From NCBI GenBank assembly GCA_039029515.1, contig JBCCFX010000034.1:1-24862 (forward strand): a DNA stretch of 24,862 nt, in the 5' to 3' direction. A program made the position numbers and the translations under genes. Origin of the DNA: JBCCFX01 sp039029515. Lineage in GTDB: Bacteria > Planctomycetota > Phycisphaerae > Phycisphaerales > SM1A02. The notes under the pieces were generated by a model. The model did not search any database, was not told the DNA's origin, and worked only from the letters and a program-made list of their open reading frames with translations. Below, piece by piece: positions 16,133 to 23,244 of this stretch (position 1 is its first letter; every line of letters begins with the position of its first letter).

Positions 16133-16638
16133 TGACGCGTAGACAACACCAACGCCGCGGTATGGCGCTGATTGACGCGGTCGTCGGCGGCTTGATTCTC
16201 GCGGTCGGACTGGGCGTGATCATCTCTATGGTTGCGCGTTCAATCGCCGCGCACCGCAAAGGCGAACGCATGATCGTCGCCTCGTGGCTTGCCGATGAGA
16301 AGCTCAACATGGTGCTGCTCGAAGGCCCGGAAGTTTTTCCCAAGCTCCATGACACCACCGGACGCTTCGATGCGCCATTCGAGGAATTCGCCTACGAAGT
16401 CTGGTTCGACAATCCGACCGATTACGCCCCGTTTGAAGTCACCGTGACCATTGACTGGGGCGATGGCGACATTCGAGATGGTAAGGATCAGATTACCGTC
16501 GACACGATCATTGCCCGTCGACAAGGTGATCCGCTGCAGCTTCGTGAGCCGGCCGAACCGATCGACCGCGAAGCGCGATACTTCCCGGAAGATGATTTTG
16601 GAGGACGTGCCGATGCGCCCGCAACGCCAACGCCGTAA
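16132..16638 (+). CDS. gspI: Minor pseudopilin GspI-like, Asp at position 5
   Basis: A 168-residue pseudopilin-like protein. The AGGAGG at 16119-16124 is correctly spaced for the ATG at 16132, not for the ATG at 16126, and the start overlaps the gspH stop as TGATG. The leader is 10 residues ending QRRG|MALIDAVVGGLILAVGL. Met1 fits GspI proteins (usually GMTLLEV), but position 5 is Asp rather than Glu. The mature domain is small and acidic, with a beta-rich middle (YEVWFDNPTDYAPFEVTVTIDW) resembling the GspI C-terminal fold, and ends in a Pro/Thr tail. It overlaps gspJ by 26 nt. In known systems GspI forms a tip complex with J and K. Confidence 0.75.
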   Translation: MTRRQHQRRGMALIDAVVGGLILAVGLGVIISMVARSIAAHRKGERMIVASWLADEKLNMVLLEGPEVFPKLHDTTGRFDAPFEEFAYEVWFDNPTDYAPFEVTVTIDWGDGDIRDGKDQITVDTIIARRQGDPLQLREPAEPIDREARYFPEDDFGGRADAPATPTP

Positions 16639-17566
16639 CCTCCGTTCGTTCACGCTTGTTGAGGTCGTGATTGCCGCCGTCATCGCGGCGTTCCTGATGG
16701 GAACGATCACGCTGAGCATGTCAAACCTGGGTCGCGTGAAGAATTCCAGCAAGCACCGTTTTGCGGCGCTCATGCGTGCGGATACCGCACTGAACGCGTT
16801 GCGCCGTGACGCGGCAACCGCGACGCGCGCCAACGATCTCTTCTATTCACGCGTCCTGATCACAAGCAATGTTTATCGCGCCCAGAGCGGCGAAGAATAT
16901 CGCCGCGATGAACTGCTCATTTTCAACACCAGCTTGATGAATATCCGGGCGATCGACTACTCAGGCGAAGGCCTGGAATACGAAACACAGTTCCGGATCG
17001 AAGAAGATGATCTTGGCCCGGTGCTCTGGCAGCGTCGCGATGCATTGCCGGATACGTATCCCGATGGCGGCGGCATGGTGACGCCCATCGTCGATGGCAT
17101 CGTCGGACTCCAGATCGAAGCGTTCGATGGCTTCGAGTGGACAGATGAATGGGACTCAGACTACGACGGCATTCCGATGGCGCTGCGATTCACCATCTGG
17201 GCGAGCGGCGCCCGCGACGGTGAGTCGGCCTACGAACGTGAGCCGGCCGTGCTTCGCACCATCGCGTCGATTGATCGCGTTGAACCACCGTTCGATCACA
17301 CGCGACTCGCACTCGAACAGATGTTCGAAGACCTTGCGGCAGCCGAAGCAGAAGCCGCCGCTCAGGGTGGCGGCGATGAAGGCGGCAATGGCACGACGGG
17401 CGATGCGTCCGGCGATGGTACAGCTGACGGCCGAACCGGCGGCGGACGTGGACGCGGCCGCGGCAACACCGGACCGCCGACGACAGGCGGTCTCGAAGGT
17501 GGACGTCAACCGTTGCCCGGCTCGCCGAGGAACAACCTTCGTGGTGGCGGAGGATCGCCGCGATGA
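16613..17566 (+). CDS. gspJ: Minor pseudopilin GspJ-like with Ser at the cleavage site and a Gly-rich tail
   Basis: A 317-residue minor pseudopilin. GGAGG (16600-16604) lies 8 nt before the chosen ATG. The N-terminus is Arg-rich and continues LRS|FTLVEVVIAAVIAAFLMG: Phe1 and Glu5 are present, but the residue before the scissile bond is Ser, where prepilin peptidase normally requires Gly. The globular domain (about 45-235) has the GspJ-like run of beta strands, including GIVGLQIEAFDGFEW. It is followed by an Ala/Glu helix and an approximately 65-residue Gly/Arg/Asp-rich disordered tail, absent from typical GspJ (about 200 residues). The start is inside the end of gspI; the stop overlaps gspK as ATGA. 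Confidence 0.78.
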   Translation: MRPQRQRRNLRSFTLVEVVIAAVIAAFLMGTITLSMSNLGRVKNSSKHRFAALMRADTALNALRRDAATATRANDLFYSRVLITSNVYRAQSGEEYRRDELLIFNTSLMNIRAIDYSGEGLEYETQFRIEEDDLGPVLWQRRDALPDTYPDGGGMVTPIVDGIVGLQIEAFDGFEWTDEWDSDYDGIPMALRFTIWASGARDGESAYEREPAVLRTIASIDRVEPPFDHTRLALEQMFEDLAAAEAEAAAQGGGDEGGNGTTGDASGDGTADGRTGGGRGRGRGNTGPPTTGGLEGGRQPLPGSPRNNLRGGGGSPR

Positions 17567-18900
17567 TGCGCCAACTTCGAACAACACGTCGTGGTACGGT
17601 CATGGTCATCGCCCTGTGGGCGACTGCGATCAGCGCGATCGTTGCCAGCGCCATCATGTTGTACGCGTTCCGCACCGCGAGCTACGGCCGAGAAGCACTC
17701 GGTCGCGTGCAGGCCCGATGGGCTGCGCGGGCTGGCGTGGAGAACATGATCTCCGTCATGGCGGAGCACAATCTGCAACCGATCCCCGAAGATGCCTTCG
17801 CCATGATTCGCGACATGGATTACTACTCCACCGGCGAACTGCTCAACGCGACGTATGACATTCGGCATCATCGCGATGGCGTCAACTGGTCCGGTCCGCT
17901 GGATGAACACAGCAAACTGCACGTCAACGATCAGTCCAATCTCGGCTACATCTATCTCCTCAACGACATGACGCCGGACGTTGCCGACGCCATCACGGAC
18001 TGGATGGATGAAGATGATGAGATCAGCACGTTCGGCGTGGAACGCGACTACTACCTCGGCTTGCCGACGCCGTACGAACCGCGCAATGGTCTGATGCGCA
18101 GCACCGCGGAAATGGAGTTGATCGCCGGCATCTGGCCGGAGTACCTGCGCGGCGAAGACTGGAACATGAACGGTCGTCTCGATCCGAACGAGAACGATGG
18201 CGATATCTCGCCGCCAGAAGATGAACCCGATGGCATTCTCAACCCGACATGGGGCATGCTGCTGACGACGTACTCGCGCAAGGGCGGATACGGCATGGTC
18301 ACGGGACTCGAAGCGATGAATCTTCGCTTTGCCGATGCCGAAGAACTCCAGGAACGTCTCCAGATCGATGAGCGTCAGGCAGAAGCATTGCGCGTCTTCG
18401 CATCAAATGACCAGAACTCAATCGAGATGCTGCTGACCTCGTCGCTGGCGGATTTGTCCGGCATCCCGACGATCGAAGATGATCCGGAGAACGGCATGAG
18501 GTCGCTCAACGAAGAGCAACTTCGCATGGTGTTCGCCGAATGCACGATGGATGATCCACTTGAGGGCCCGATGCCGGGCAAGCTCAATATCAACACGGTG
18601 TCCGCTGACCTGCTTCGTCAGATGTTCTCGGACGAAAGCACCGAGCGTTTGGTCGACGAGGTGCTGTATCTGCGAAATAACCGCGCTGAAGGCGTCGTGA
18701 GTCCGGTCGACCTGAGAGACATCCCAAACCTCGATTCCGGGAGTCTGGAGCGGCTTGCGAGCCTCTTCGACGTCCGCAGTAACGTGTTTCTGGTCAGTTC
18801 CAAGGGCCGATGTTCGAGTTCCGGGCTGGAAGTTGAAATCGTGGCCATCGTCGATCGTTCTACTCTGCCGGTGAGAATCCTTGAGTACCGCGAACAATGA
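17563..18900 (+). CDS. gspK: Minor pseudopilin GspK (tip cap) with an EF-hand-type loop
   Basis: A 445-residue large minor pseudopilin, expected to cap the I-J-K tip complex. The leader ends RRG|TVMVIALWATAISAI, with no Glu5, which is the GspK norm because the tip has no neighbour above it. The body has the helical insert typical of GspK (NDMTPDVADAITDWMDEDDE), and GKLNINTVSADLLRQMF plus DLRDIPNLDSGSLERLASLF of the helix-hairpin-helix-like T2SSK region. Residues 199-210 (DWNMNGRLDPNE) form a perfect 12-residue EF-hand or dockerin-type calcium loop followed by an Asp/Glu-rich stretch. Known GspK binds calcium in this inserted domain. The gene overlaps gspJ and the next gene as ATGA at both ends. 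Confidence 0.9.
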   Translation: MMRQLRTTRRGTVMVIALWATAISAIVASAIMLYAFRTASYGREALGRVQARWAARAGVENMISVMAEHNLQPIPEDAFAMIRDMDYYSTGELLNATYDIRHHRDGVNWSGPLDEHSKLHVNDQSNLGYIYLLNDMTPDVADAITDWMDEDDEISTFGVERDYYLGLPTPYEPRNGLMRSTAEMELIAGIWPEYLRGEDWNMNGRLDPNENDGDISPPEDEPDGILNPTWGMLLTTYSRKGGYGMVTGLEAMNLRFADAEELQERLQIDERQAEALRVFASNDQNSIEMLLTSSLADLSGIPTIEDDPENGMRSLNEEQLRMVFAECTMDDPLEGPMPGKLNINTVSADLLRQMFSDESTERLVDEVLYLRNNRAEGVVSPVDLRDIPNLDSGSLERLASLFDVRSNVFLVSSKGRCSSSGLEVEIVAIVDRSTLPVRILEYREQ

Positions 18901-20816
18901 AAACCACCACGCCCACGATCACAACTGATACGAACATGATGGCCATCACCCATTACGCGGGTGAGATGTGGCGTGCTCTTCTCGTCAATACCAAAGGCGG
19001 GATGACGCAGATCATCGATTCGGCCACGTTCCGCGAAGACGCAGCGCTTGAGAACTGGCTGCGTCGCCACGCTGTCAGTCGAGTGACCAACGTCCTGCCC
19101 GGTGCGAGCGTCATCTGCCGCACATGCATGCTGCCTGACCTGCCCGCCGATCAACTGGATCAGGCGCTGCATCTGCAGGCAGAAGCGCATCTGCTCGGCC
19201 TCGCACCGCCCCACCGCCAAGGCATGGCCGTGCTCGATTCCGCGGCGGATGAGACGAATCGAATCGGCCTCATCGCCGCTTGGCCGGAATCCGTCCGGGC
19301 GCGCACGCCTGACATCGACGTTCCGATTACGCACGCGCCGGATGTCGCCGCAATCGCATCGATCATCGATGGCAATCGACCGCCCAATCCGATCCTGTGG
19401 GTTGATCGAACGAATCACTCGTTGACACTCGCGCTCTCACACGCAAACGGCGTGTCGTTCCGTGCGGTCAACGAGGACATCGAGAATCGTGAGGATGCGC
19501 AGCAGATCATCGGGCAGACGCTCGCCGAAACAGCGCTCAATGCACAGCACACGCCTGAGTTCGTCGAGTCCATCGTCAATGAGGCGCAACAGCGCCTGGC
19601 AACGCTGACCGATGACACGCTTCTGCATGTTCCAGCCGAACTGCTGGAGATGGCGACGAACAAACTCGACGGCGCGCACAGCGATCCGAAATGGTGGTCA
19701 ACGTACGGTATTGCCGCCGGCATCCTGCTCGCCCAACGCACGCAACTTGCGCCGCTGGCTGAGATGATCGATGAGATGCCGGAAGAACATCCATCCGTCA
19801 TCGATCGTTTCGTCCATCGATTTTCCAATCCACGCGTTGCGACGCTAACCGTGCTCGCAGCCCTGATTGTGCTCATGTTCGGACCGGTGGTCACGCACGG
19901 CCTGCGGTTGTTCATTCTCGACAAACGACACGATCAGCTCGATGTGCAGATGGCATCGCTCGAGCATCTCGAAGATCAGCGCGATATGTACGAGGAGTTG
20001 GAAGAGAGCGGCTGGTCAACGACCAAAGTGCTTGCCGACCTCGCGAACTGTACGCCGACCCAGATCAAGATCGAGTCGATTCGCCTCAGCGGTGCGGATC
20101 GCACGATCACGATCCTCGGCCGGGCGCTCCCGGAAGGCAACACGACCGGCCCGCAATTCCTCGACCAGATGGTGGAGTGGATGGAAGCGAGCCGCGTCTT
20201 CCGTGTGACAAACCACAGCTTTGACAATCCGAACTACGCCGGCATTTACGAAGTCACGATCGACGCCGAAGTGCGCCGCGCGTACAAGGTCACACCGTAC
20301 GAATCCGAACGCGACTTCGCGAAGTGGACGTACCAACAGCGGAAGTACGGCGTCACGTTCGAAGAAGCGATGGCGGACGATGCGCCTGGCAGCGCTGGCT
20401 CGACCGCGAGTGGCCCGACGGACCTGACATCCGCCCAGGTCGGCGAAGGCCTCGATGAAATGCTCGGGAGCGATCGTCCGTCAGGTCGCGATCCTTCACC
20501 GCCACGAAACACAAACCGGAGTCGTCCGCGCGGCGGTTCATCTGGTGGCTCAGGCGGTGATGTCGTCGGGTCAGGAGATCCGGACAAGCGGGACACCGAA
20601 GGTGTGGGTGTGATTGAAATCCCGCCGCCGATCACCGAAGCACAAGTCGAAGCCATGAGCGTCACCGAAGTGCGCGAAGCGCTCGCAAAGATCGCCAAGG
20701 CAAAGCAGAGCCTGAACATCGATGATGAAACTCGTGAACGCGTGAACGGCGAGTTCCGGATGCTCATGAAGGGCCTGCGTGAGAAGACGCAGCCCAACCG
20801 CGGAGGTGAAGCATGA
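18897..20816 (+). CDS. gspL: GspL-like (PilM-PilN-type) inner-membrane assembly protein with long C-terminal extension
   Basis: A 639-residue single-pass membrane protein. Residues about 15-300 look like a cytoplasmic PilM/GspL actin-like domain, here degenerate and without visible nucleotide motifs. A membrane helix lies at about 313-335. A short coiled coil (340-370) and a PilN/GspL periplasmic ferredoxin-like domain (about 375-460, ANCTPTQIKIESIRLSGADR) follow. The final 180 residues are extra: a Gly/Ser/Arg-rich linker (about 495-570) and a charged helical end (about 580-635). Usual GspL is near 400 residues. GspL recruits the GspE ATPase and pairs with GspM. Its identity rests on architecture and position between gspK and gspM-like genes; it starts and ends in ATGA overlaps. 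Confidence 0.75.
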   Translation: MKTTTPTITTDTNMMAITHYAGEMWRALLVNTKGGMTQIIDSATFREDAALENWLRRHAVSRVTNVLPGASVICRTCMLPDLPADQLDQALHLQAEAHLLGLAPPHRQGMAVLDSAADETNRIGLIAAWPESVRARTPDIDVPITHAPDVAAIASIIDGNRPPNPILWVDRTNHSLTLALSHANGVSFRAVNEDIENREDAQQIIGQTLAETALNAQHTPEFVESIVNEAQQRLATLTDDTLLHVPAELLEMATNKLDGAHSDPKWWSTYGIAAGILLAQRTQLAPLAEMIDEMPEEHPSVIDRFVHRFSNPRVATLTVLAALIVLMFGPVVTHGLRLFILDKRHDQLDVQMASLEHLEDQRDMYEELEESGWSTTKVLADLANCTPTQIKIESIRLSGADRTITILGRALPEGNTTGPQFLDQMVEWMEASRVFRVTNHSFDNPNYAGIYEVTIDAEVRRAYKVTPYESERDFAKWTYQQRKYGVTFEEAMADDAPGSAGSTASGPTDLTSAQVGEGLDEMLGSDRPSGRDPSPPRNTNRSRPRGGSSGGSGGDVVGSGDPDKRDTEGVGVIEIPPPITEAQVEAMSVTEVREALAKIAKAKQSLNIDDETRERVNGEFRMLMKGLREKTQPNRGGEA

Positions 20817-21412
20817 TCCGTCAGATCAATACACTCTGGGATCGGCTGGATGAACAACCGCGCGTGATGCAGTGGGCATTCTGGGCACTGGTTGGCATGG
20901 TTCTCTTCGTCATCTGGTCGTACTTCCTCAGCCCGATCGCAACCGACTGGGCCGCATCGGCCGACCGCATCACCGCCGACGTCGAGAAGATCAAGAACGC
21001 CGACGACCCGACGCTCGAACAGTTTGAGATTCGTCAGGTCGCGACCGCGATCGGACCCGTCGCGGTTCCCGGGCCGGAGGAACAAGGCAAGAGTGACCTC
21101 AACGATGAGATCATTCGCATTCTTCAGGACAACAACGCGTCCAATCAGAGCGTGGTGGTTCGCGATGGCCAGCGGATGCGGCGCGGCACGCTGCAAGGCG
21201 TCGTCCAGAGCAAACGCATCATGCGTATCGACGCCGATGTTCGGTTTGAAGCCAGCGACGCTGACCTCACGACCATCCTCACGCAGCTTGAATCGAGCCC
21301 AGCCGTCGAAACGATCAGCCTCGTGCGGATCGTCAAAGCCGGCGGACCCTATATGCTGGACGTCTCGATGAAGCTCGAAGCTTGGGTAATCGAGCCAAGG
21401 AAGTCTTCATGA
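20813..21412 (+). CDS. gspM: GspM/PilO-like inner-membrane assembly protein
   Basis: A 199-residue bitopic protein: a short cytoplasmic N-terminus, one membrane helix at about 20-40, a coiled-coil-prone stretch (about 45-70), then a small periplasmic ferredoxin-like domain (about 125-195: RIDADVRFEASDADLTTILTQLE … ISLVRIVKA). This is the architecture of GspM and PilO, partners of GspL/PilN in the inner-membrane platform. GGAGG lies before the ATG, which overlaps the gspL stop as ATGA. Sequence conservation in this family is low, so the call rests on architecture and operon position. Confidence 0.75.
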   Translation: MIRQINTLWDRLDEQPRVMQWAFWALVGMVLFVIWSYFLSPIATDWAASADRITADVEKIKNADDPTLEQFEIRQVATAIGPVAVPGPEEQGKSDLNDEIIRILQDNNASNQSVVVRDGQRMRRGTLQGVVQSKRIMRIDADVRFEASDADLTTILTQLESSPAVETISLVRIVKAGGPYMLDVSMKLEAWVIEPRKSS

Positions 21413-22050
21413 CCTCACGTCGTTTCGTCACCATGATGCCCATCGGTTGCTCGCTGGCAGCGCTCGCGCTGACGGTCGGTGCGACGATGTGGCACACCGC
21501 GCACATCGGCGACACGATGCTGTCGTCGACGGCGGCGCTGCCCAGTGCGGATGATGTGACATCATCCGTGCAGCATGCGCATGAACGCATGATGACGACG
21601 TATCAGCAGCGAATCGACGGCCGGTCGTTGTTCTTCGATCCGCATCCACTTGAACGCGTTGATGATGTTGCCAGCTCGACTGACGAGCGGGATGATCAGC
21701 AGGAGCTGGAGATCATCGTCGAAGAACCGGTGGACACACCGCTCCCGCTGCCGGGACCGCCCGCGACATATCAGGGACCAACACCACAGGCGATCGTGGC
21801 TGATGCGGTCTGGTTTCCGGAAACTCGGGCCGAGATTGAGGGATATGTGAACGATCCGCTTCGTATACGAGTGGGCGAATCTCATGATGGACTTGAAGTG
21901 GTGAAGATTATCGATGGACAGACTGTGCGTCTTCGGCATCGTGGCGGCGAATACGACGTCCCGATCTTCGGCCGCGGCCATGACGTGTTTGGGCACGCCA
22001 TGACACACGATTCGCCGTCGTGGCGTCTCCAGACTGGAGAGTCTTCATGA
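21409..22050 (+). CDS. GspC-like coupling protein, first tandem copy
   Basis: A 213-residue protein with one N-terminal membrane helix (about 8-26), a segment TYQQRIDGRSLFFDPHPL (64-81), an acidic Pro-rich linker, and a small beta domain (about 115-185, WFPETRAEIEGYVNDPLRIRVGE … VRLRHRGGEYDVPIF). The beta domain resembles the homology region of GspC or PilP, which bridges the inner-membrane platform to the secretin N0 domain in the periplasm. AAGGAAG provides the ribosome site; the start overlaps the gspM stop as ATGA. The beta domain and the 64-81 segment recur in the next gene at the same residue positions, so the two are tandem paralogs. No PDZ domain follows, unlike classical GspC. The call is architectural, not a close-family match. 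Confidence 0.65.
   Translation: MTSRRFVTMMPIGCSLAALALTVGATMWHTAHIGDTMLSSTAALPSADDVTSSVQHAHERMMTTYQQRIDGRSLFFDPHPLERVDDVASSTDERDDQQELEIIVEEPVDTPLPLPGPPATYQGPTPQAIVADAVWFPETRAEIEGYVNDPLRIRVGESHDGLEVVKIIDGQTVRLRHRGGEYDVPIFGRGHDVFGHAMTHDSPSWRLQTGESS
22026..22040 (+). promoter_or_regulatory. Hairpin masking the ribosome site of the second GspC-like gene
   Basis: TCTCCAG-A-CTGGAGA is a 15-nt perfect dyad (fold: 6-bp stem, 3-nt loop). Its right arm contains the GGAGA that serves as ribosome site for the ATG at 22047. It lies within the end of the first copy, so ribosomes finishing that gene would open it, favouring coupled translation of the two copies. Confidence 0.3.
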
Positions 22051-23114
22051 AGCCGTCTCGTTTCGATTTCAGCGCGCCGCTCGGCATCAGCCTCGCTGGC
22101 CTGGCCCTGGTGATCGCCTTTCTGGTCACCACCATGCCTGGCGTGCTTGGGGCCTTGTTCGCGCGTTCCACCGAACCGCTCGAACCTCAGGCCGTCCAGA
22201 AGCGTCTGCTCGCAGCACATGACAACGTCATGGAGACGTATCAGAAACGAATCGATGGTCGCTCACTGTTCTTCGATCCCAAGCCACTGCCGCGACCGGC
22301 ACCGCCGAAACCCGCGGTTGTGCGTCAGCCTGATCCTGATCCGGAACCCGAGATCGAAACCACGCCGCCTCCGCTCGTGGACACGACGCCCAAGGCCCCG
22401 CCGAGTTACACCGGCCCATCACCGCGTGCGATCACCCTCGACACCGTGTGGTTCCCTGATGAACGCGAGACGGTGGTTGGCGATCTTCAGGAGCCGCTGC
22501 GCATCCGCGTCGGGCAGGAGAAGAACGGCATCGGCGTGCTCGAGATCCTCGGACCGAATATGGTGCGACTTGCGCATCGAGGTGGTGAGTACGACGTGAC
22601 GATTTTCGATGGGAATGCGAGCAAGATTCTTGAACAGTCTGTTGACAACTCAACGATCCCCGAAGGTCTTGTTGTGGTAAATGCAGTTCGCACAGATGAA
22701 GAGAGTGATCAAGAATCGACACTCGAGGGAATAGAGTCGGAGTCACTCAACCCAACATCAGAACCGAAACGTGCAACACCACGTGACAATAGTCGATCGA
22801 CGGACCAGTCTTCAAGTGACGATTCCAGCCCGGCGCGCAGCAACACGATCAGCCGAATCGACGGTCCGGCGACGGATGATGCCGGCCGCGTGATCAATGA
22901 TGCGACGGAGATTCCCGCAGACGTCAATGAGATCGTGACGGCTGACGGTCGACGCATTCGCGTGGCCCGTCGAAGCGTGGAAGATCCGCGTGCGGCACTG
23001 GAAAAAGACCGGCTTCTCGAGAAGGAAGCACAGGACGAGATGGAAACCCAGGCAGACGATGACGACCCTGACGGCGACGAGGGTCCGAGAAGTGACGAAG
23101 ACACGGAGTCATGA
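22047..23114 (+). CDS. GspC-like coupling protein, second tandem copy with acidic extension
   Basis: A 355-residue paralog of the preceding gene: a membrane helix (about 12-36), TYQKRIDGRSLFFDPKPL at exactly the same positions (64-81), a Pro-rich linker (about 82-130), and the same beta domain (about 130-195, WFPDERETVVGDLQEPLRIRVGQ … VRLAHRGGEYDVTIF). It then carries about 155 extra residues that are Ser/Asp/Glu-rich and probably disordered, ending in an Asp/Glu-rich tail (from about 310) after a charged helix. Part of this extension (about 22670-22800) is visibly more A-rich than its surroundings. The start overlaps the previous stop as ATGA with GGAGA upstream. It probably forms homo- or heteromers with the first copy and contacts the secretin encoded next. 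Confidence 0.65.
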   Translation: MKPSRFDFSAPLGISLAGLALVIAFLVTTMPGVLGALFARSTEPLEPQAVQKRLLAAHDNVMETYQKRIDGRSLFFDPKPLPRPAPPKPAVVRQPDPDPEPEIETTPPPLVDTTPKAPPSYTGPSPRAITLDTVWFPDERETVVGDLQEPLRIRVGQEKNGIGVLEILGPNMVRLAHRGGEYDVTIFDGNASKILEQSVDNSTIPEGLVVVNAVRTDEESDQESTLEGIESESLNPTSEPKRATPRDNSRSTDQSSSDDSSPARSNTISRIDGPATDDAGRVINDATEIPADVNEIVTADGRRIRVARRSVEDPRAALEKDRLLEKEAQDEMETQADDDDPDGDEGPRSDEDTES

Positions 23115-23244
23115 TCACTGATCGCAAGATTCCGGTGGCGTAGGCGTTGCATCCGTGGCAACATTCGGAGACCCGAGGAGGTCTCCCCAGACCCTCTCGT
23201 GGTTCCGCAGGACACGAGAAGACGAAGAGTTCAGGTGAATAACG
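23115..23244 (+). promoter_or_regulatory. Structured spacer before gspD with two consecutive hairpins
   Basis: This 130-nt spacer is the only sizeable gap after gspG in an otherwise overlapping operon. It holds GGAGACC/GGTCTCC (23167-23173 with 23180-23186, 6-nt loop) and TCTCGTG/CACGAGA (23195-23201 with 23213-23219, 11-nt loop). A third, mutually exclusive pairing joins GAGGTCT (23178-23184) with AGACCCTC (23189-23196). No T-run follows, so this is not a standard terminator. The AGGTGA ribosome site of gspD lies just after. A processing site, separate promoter or attenuator-like leader are all possible. Confidence 0.35.

Noticed and set aside
20246..21196. Leftward 316-codon frame across gspL/gspM
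   Set aside because: The low-complexity coding of gspL keeps the antisense frame open; the product is Ser/Arg-rich without motifs.
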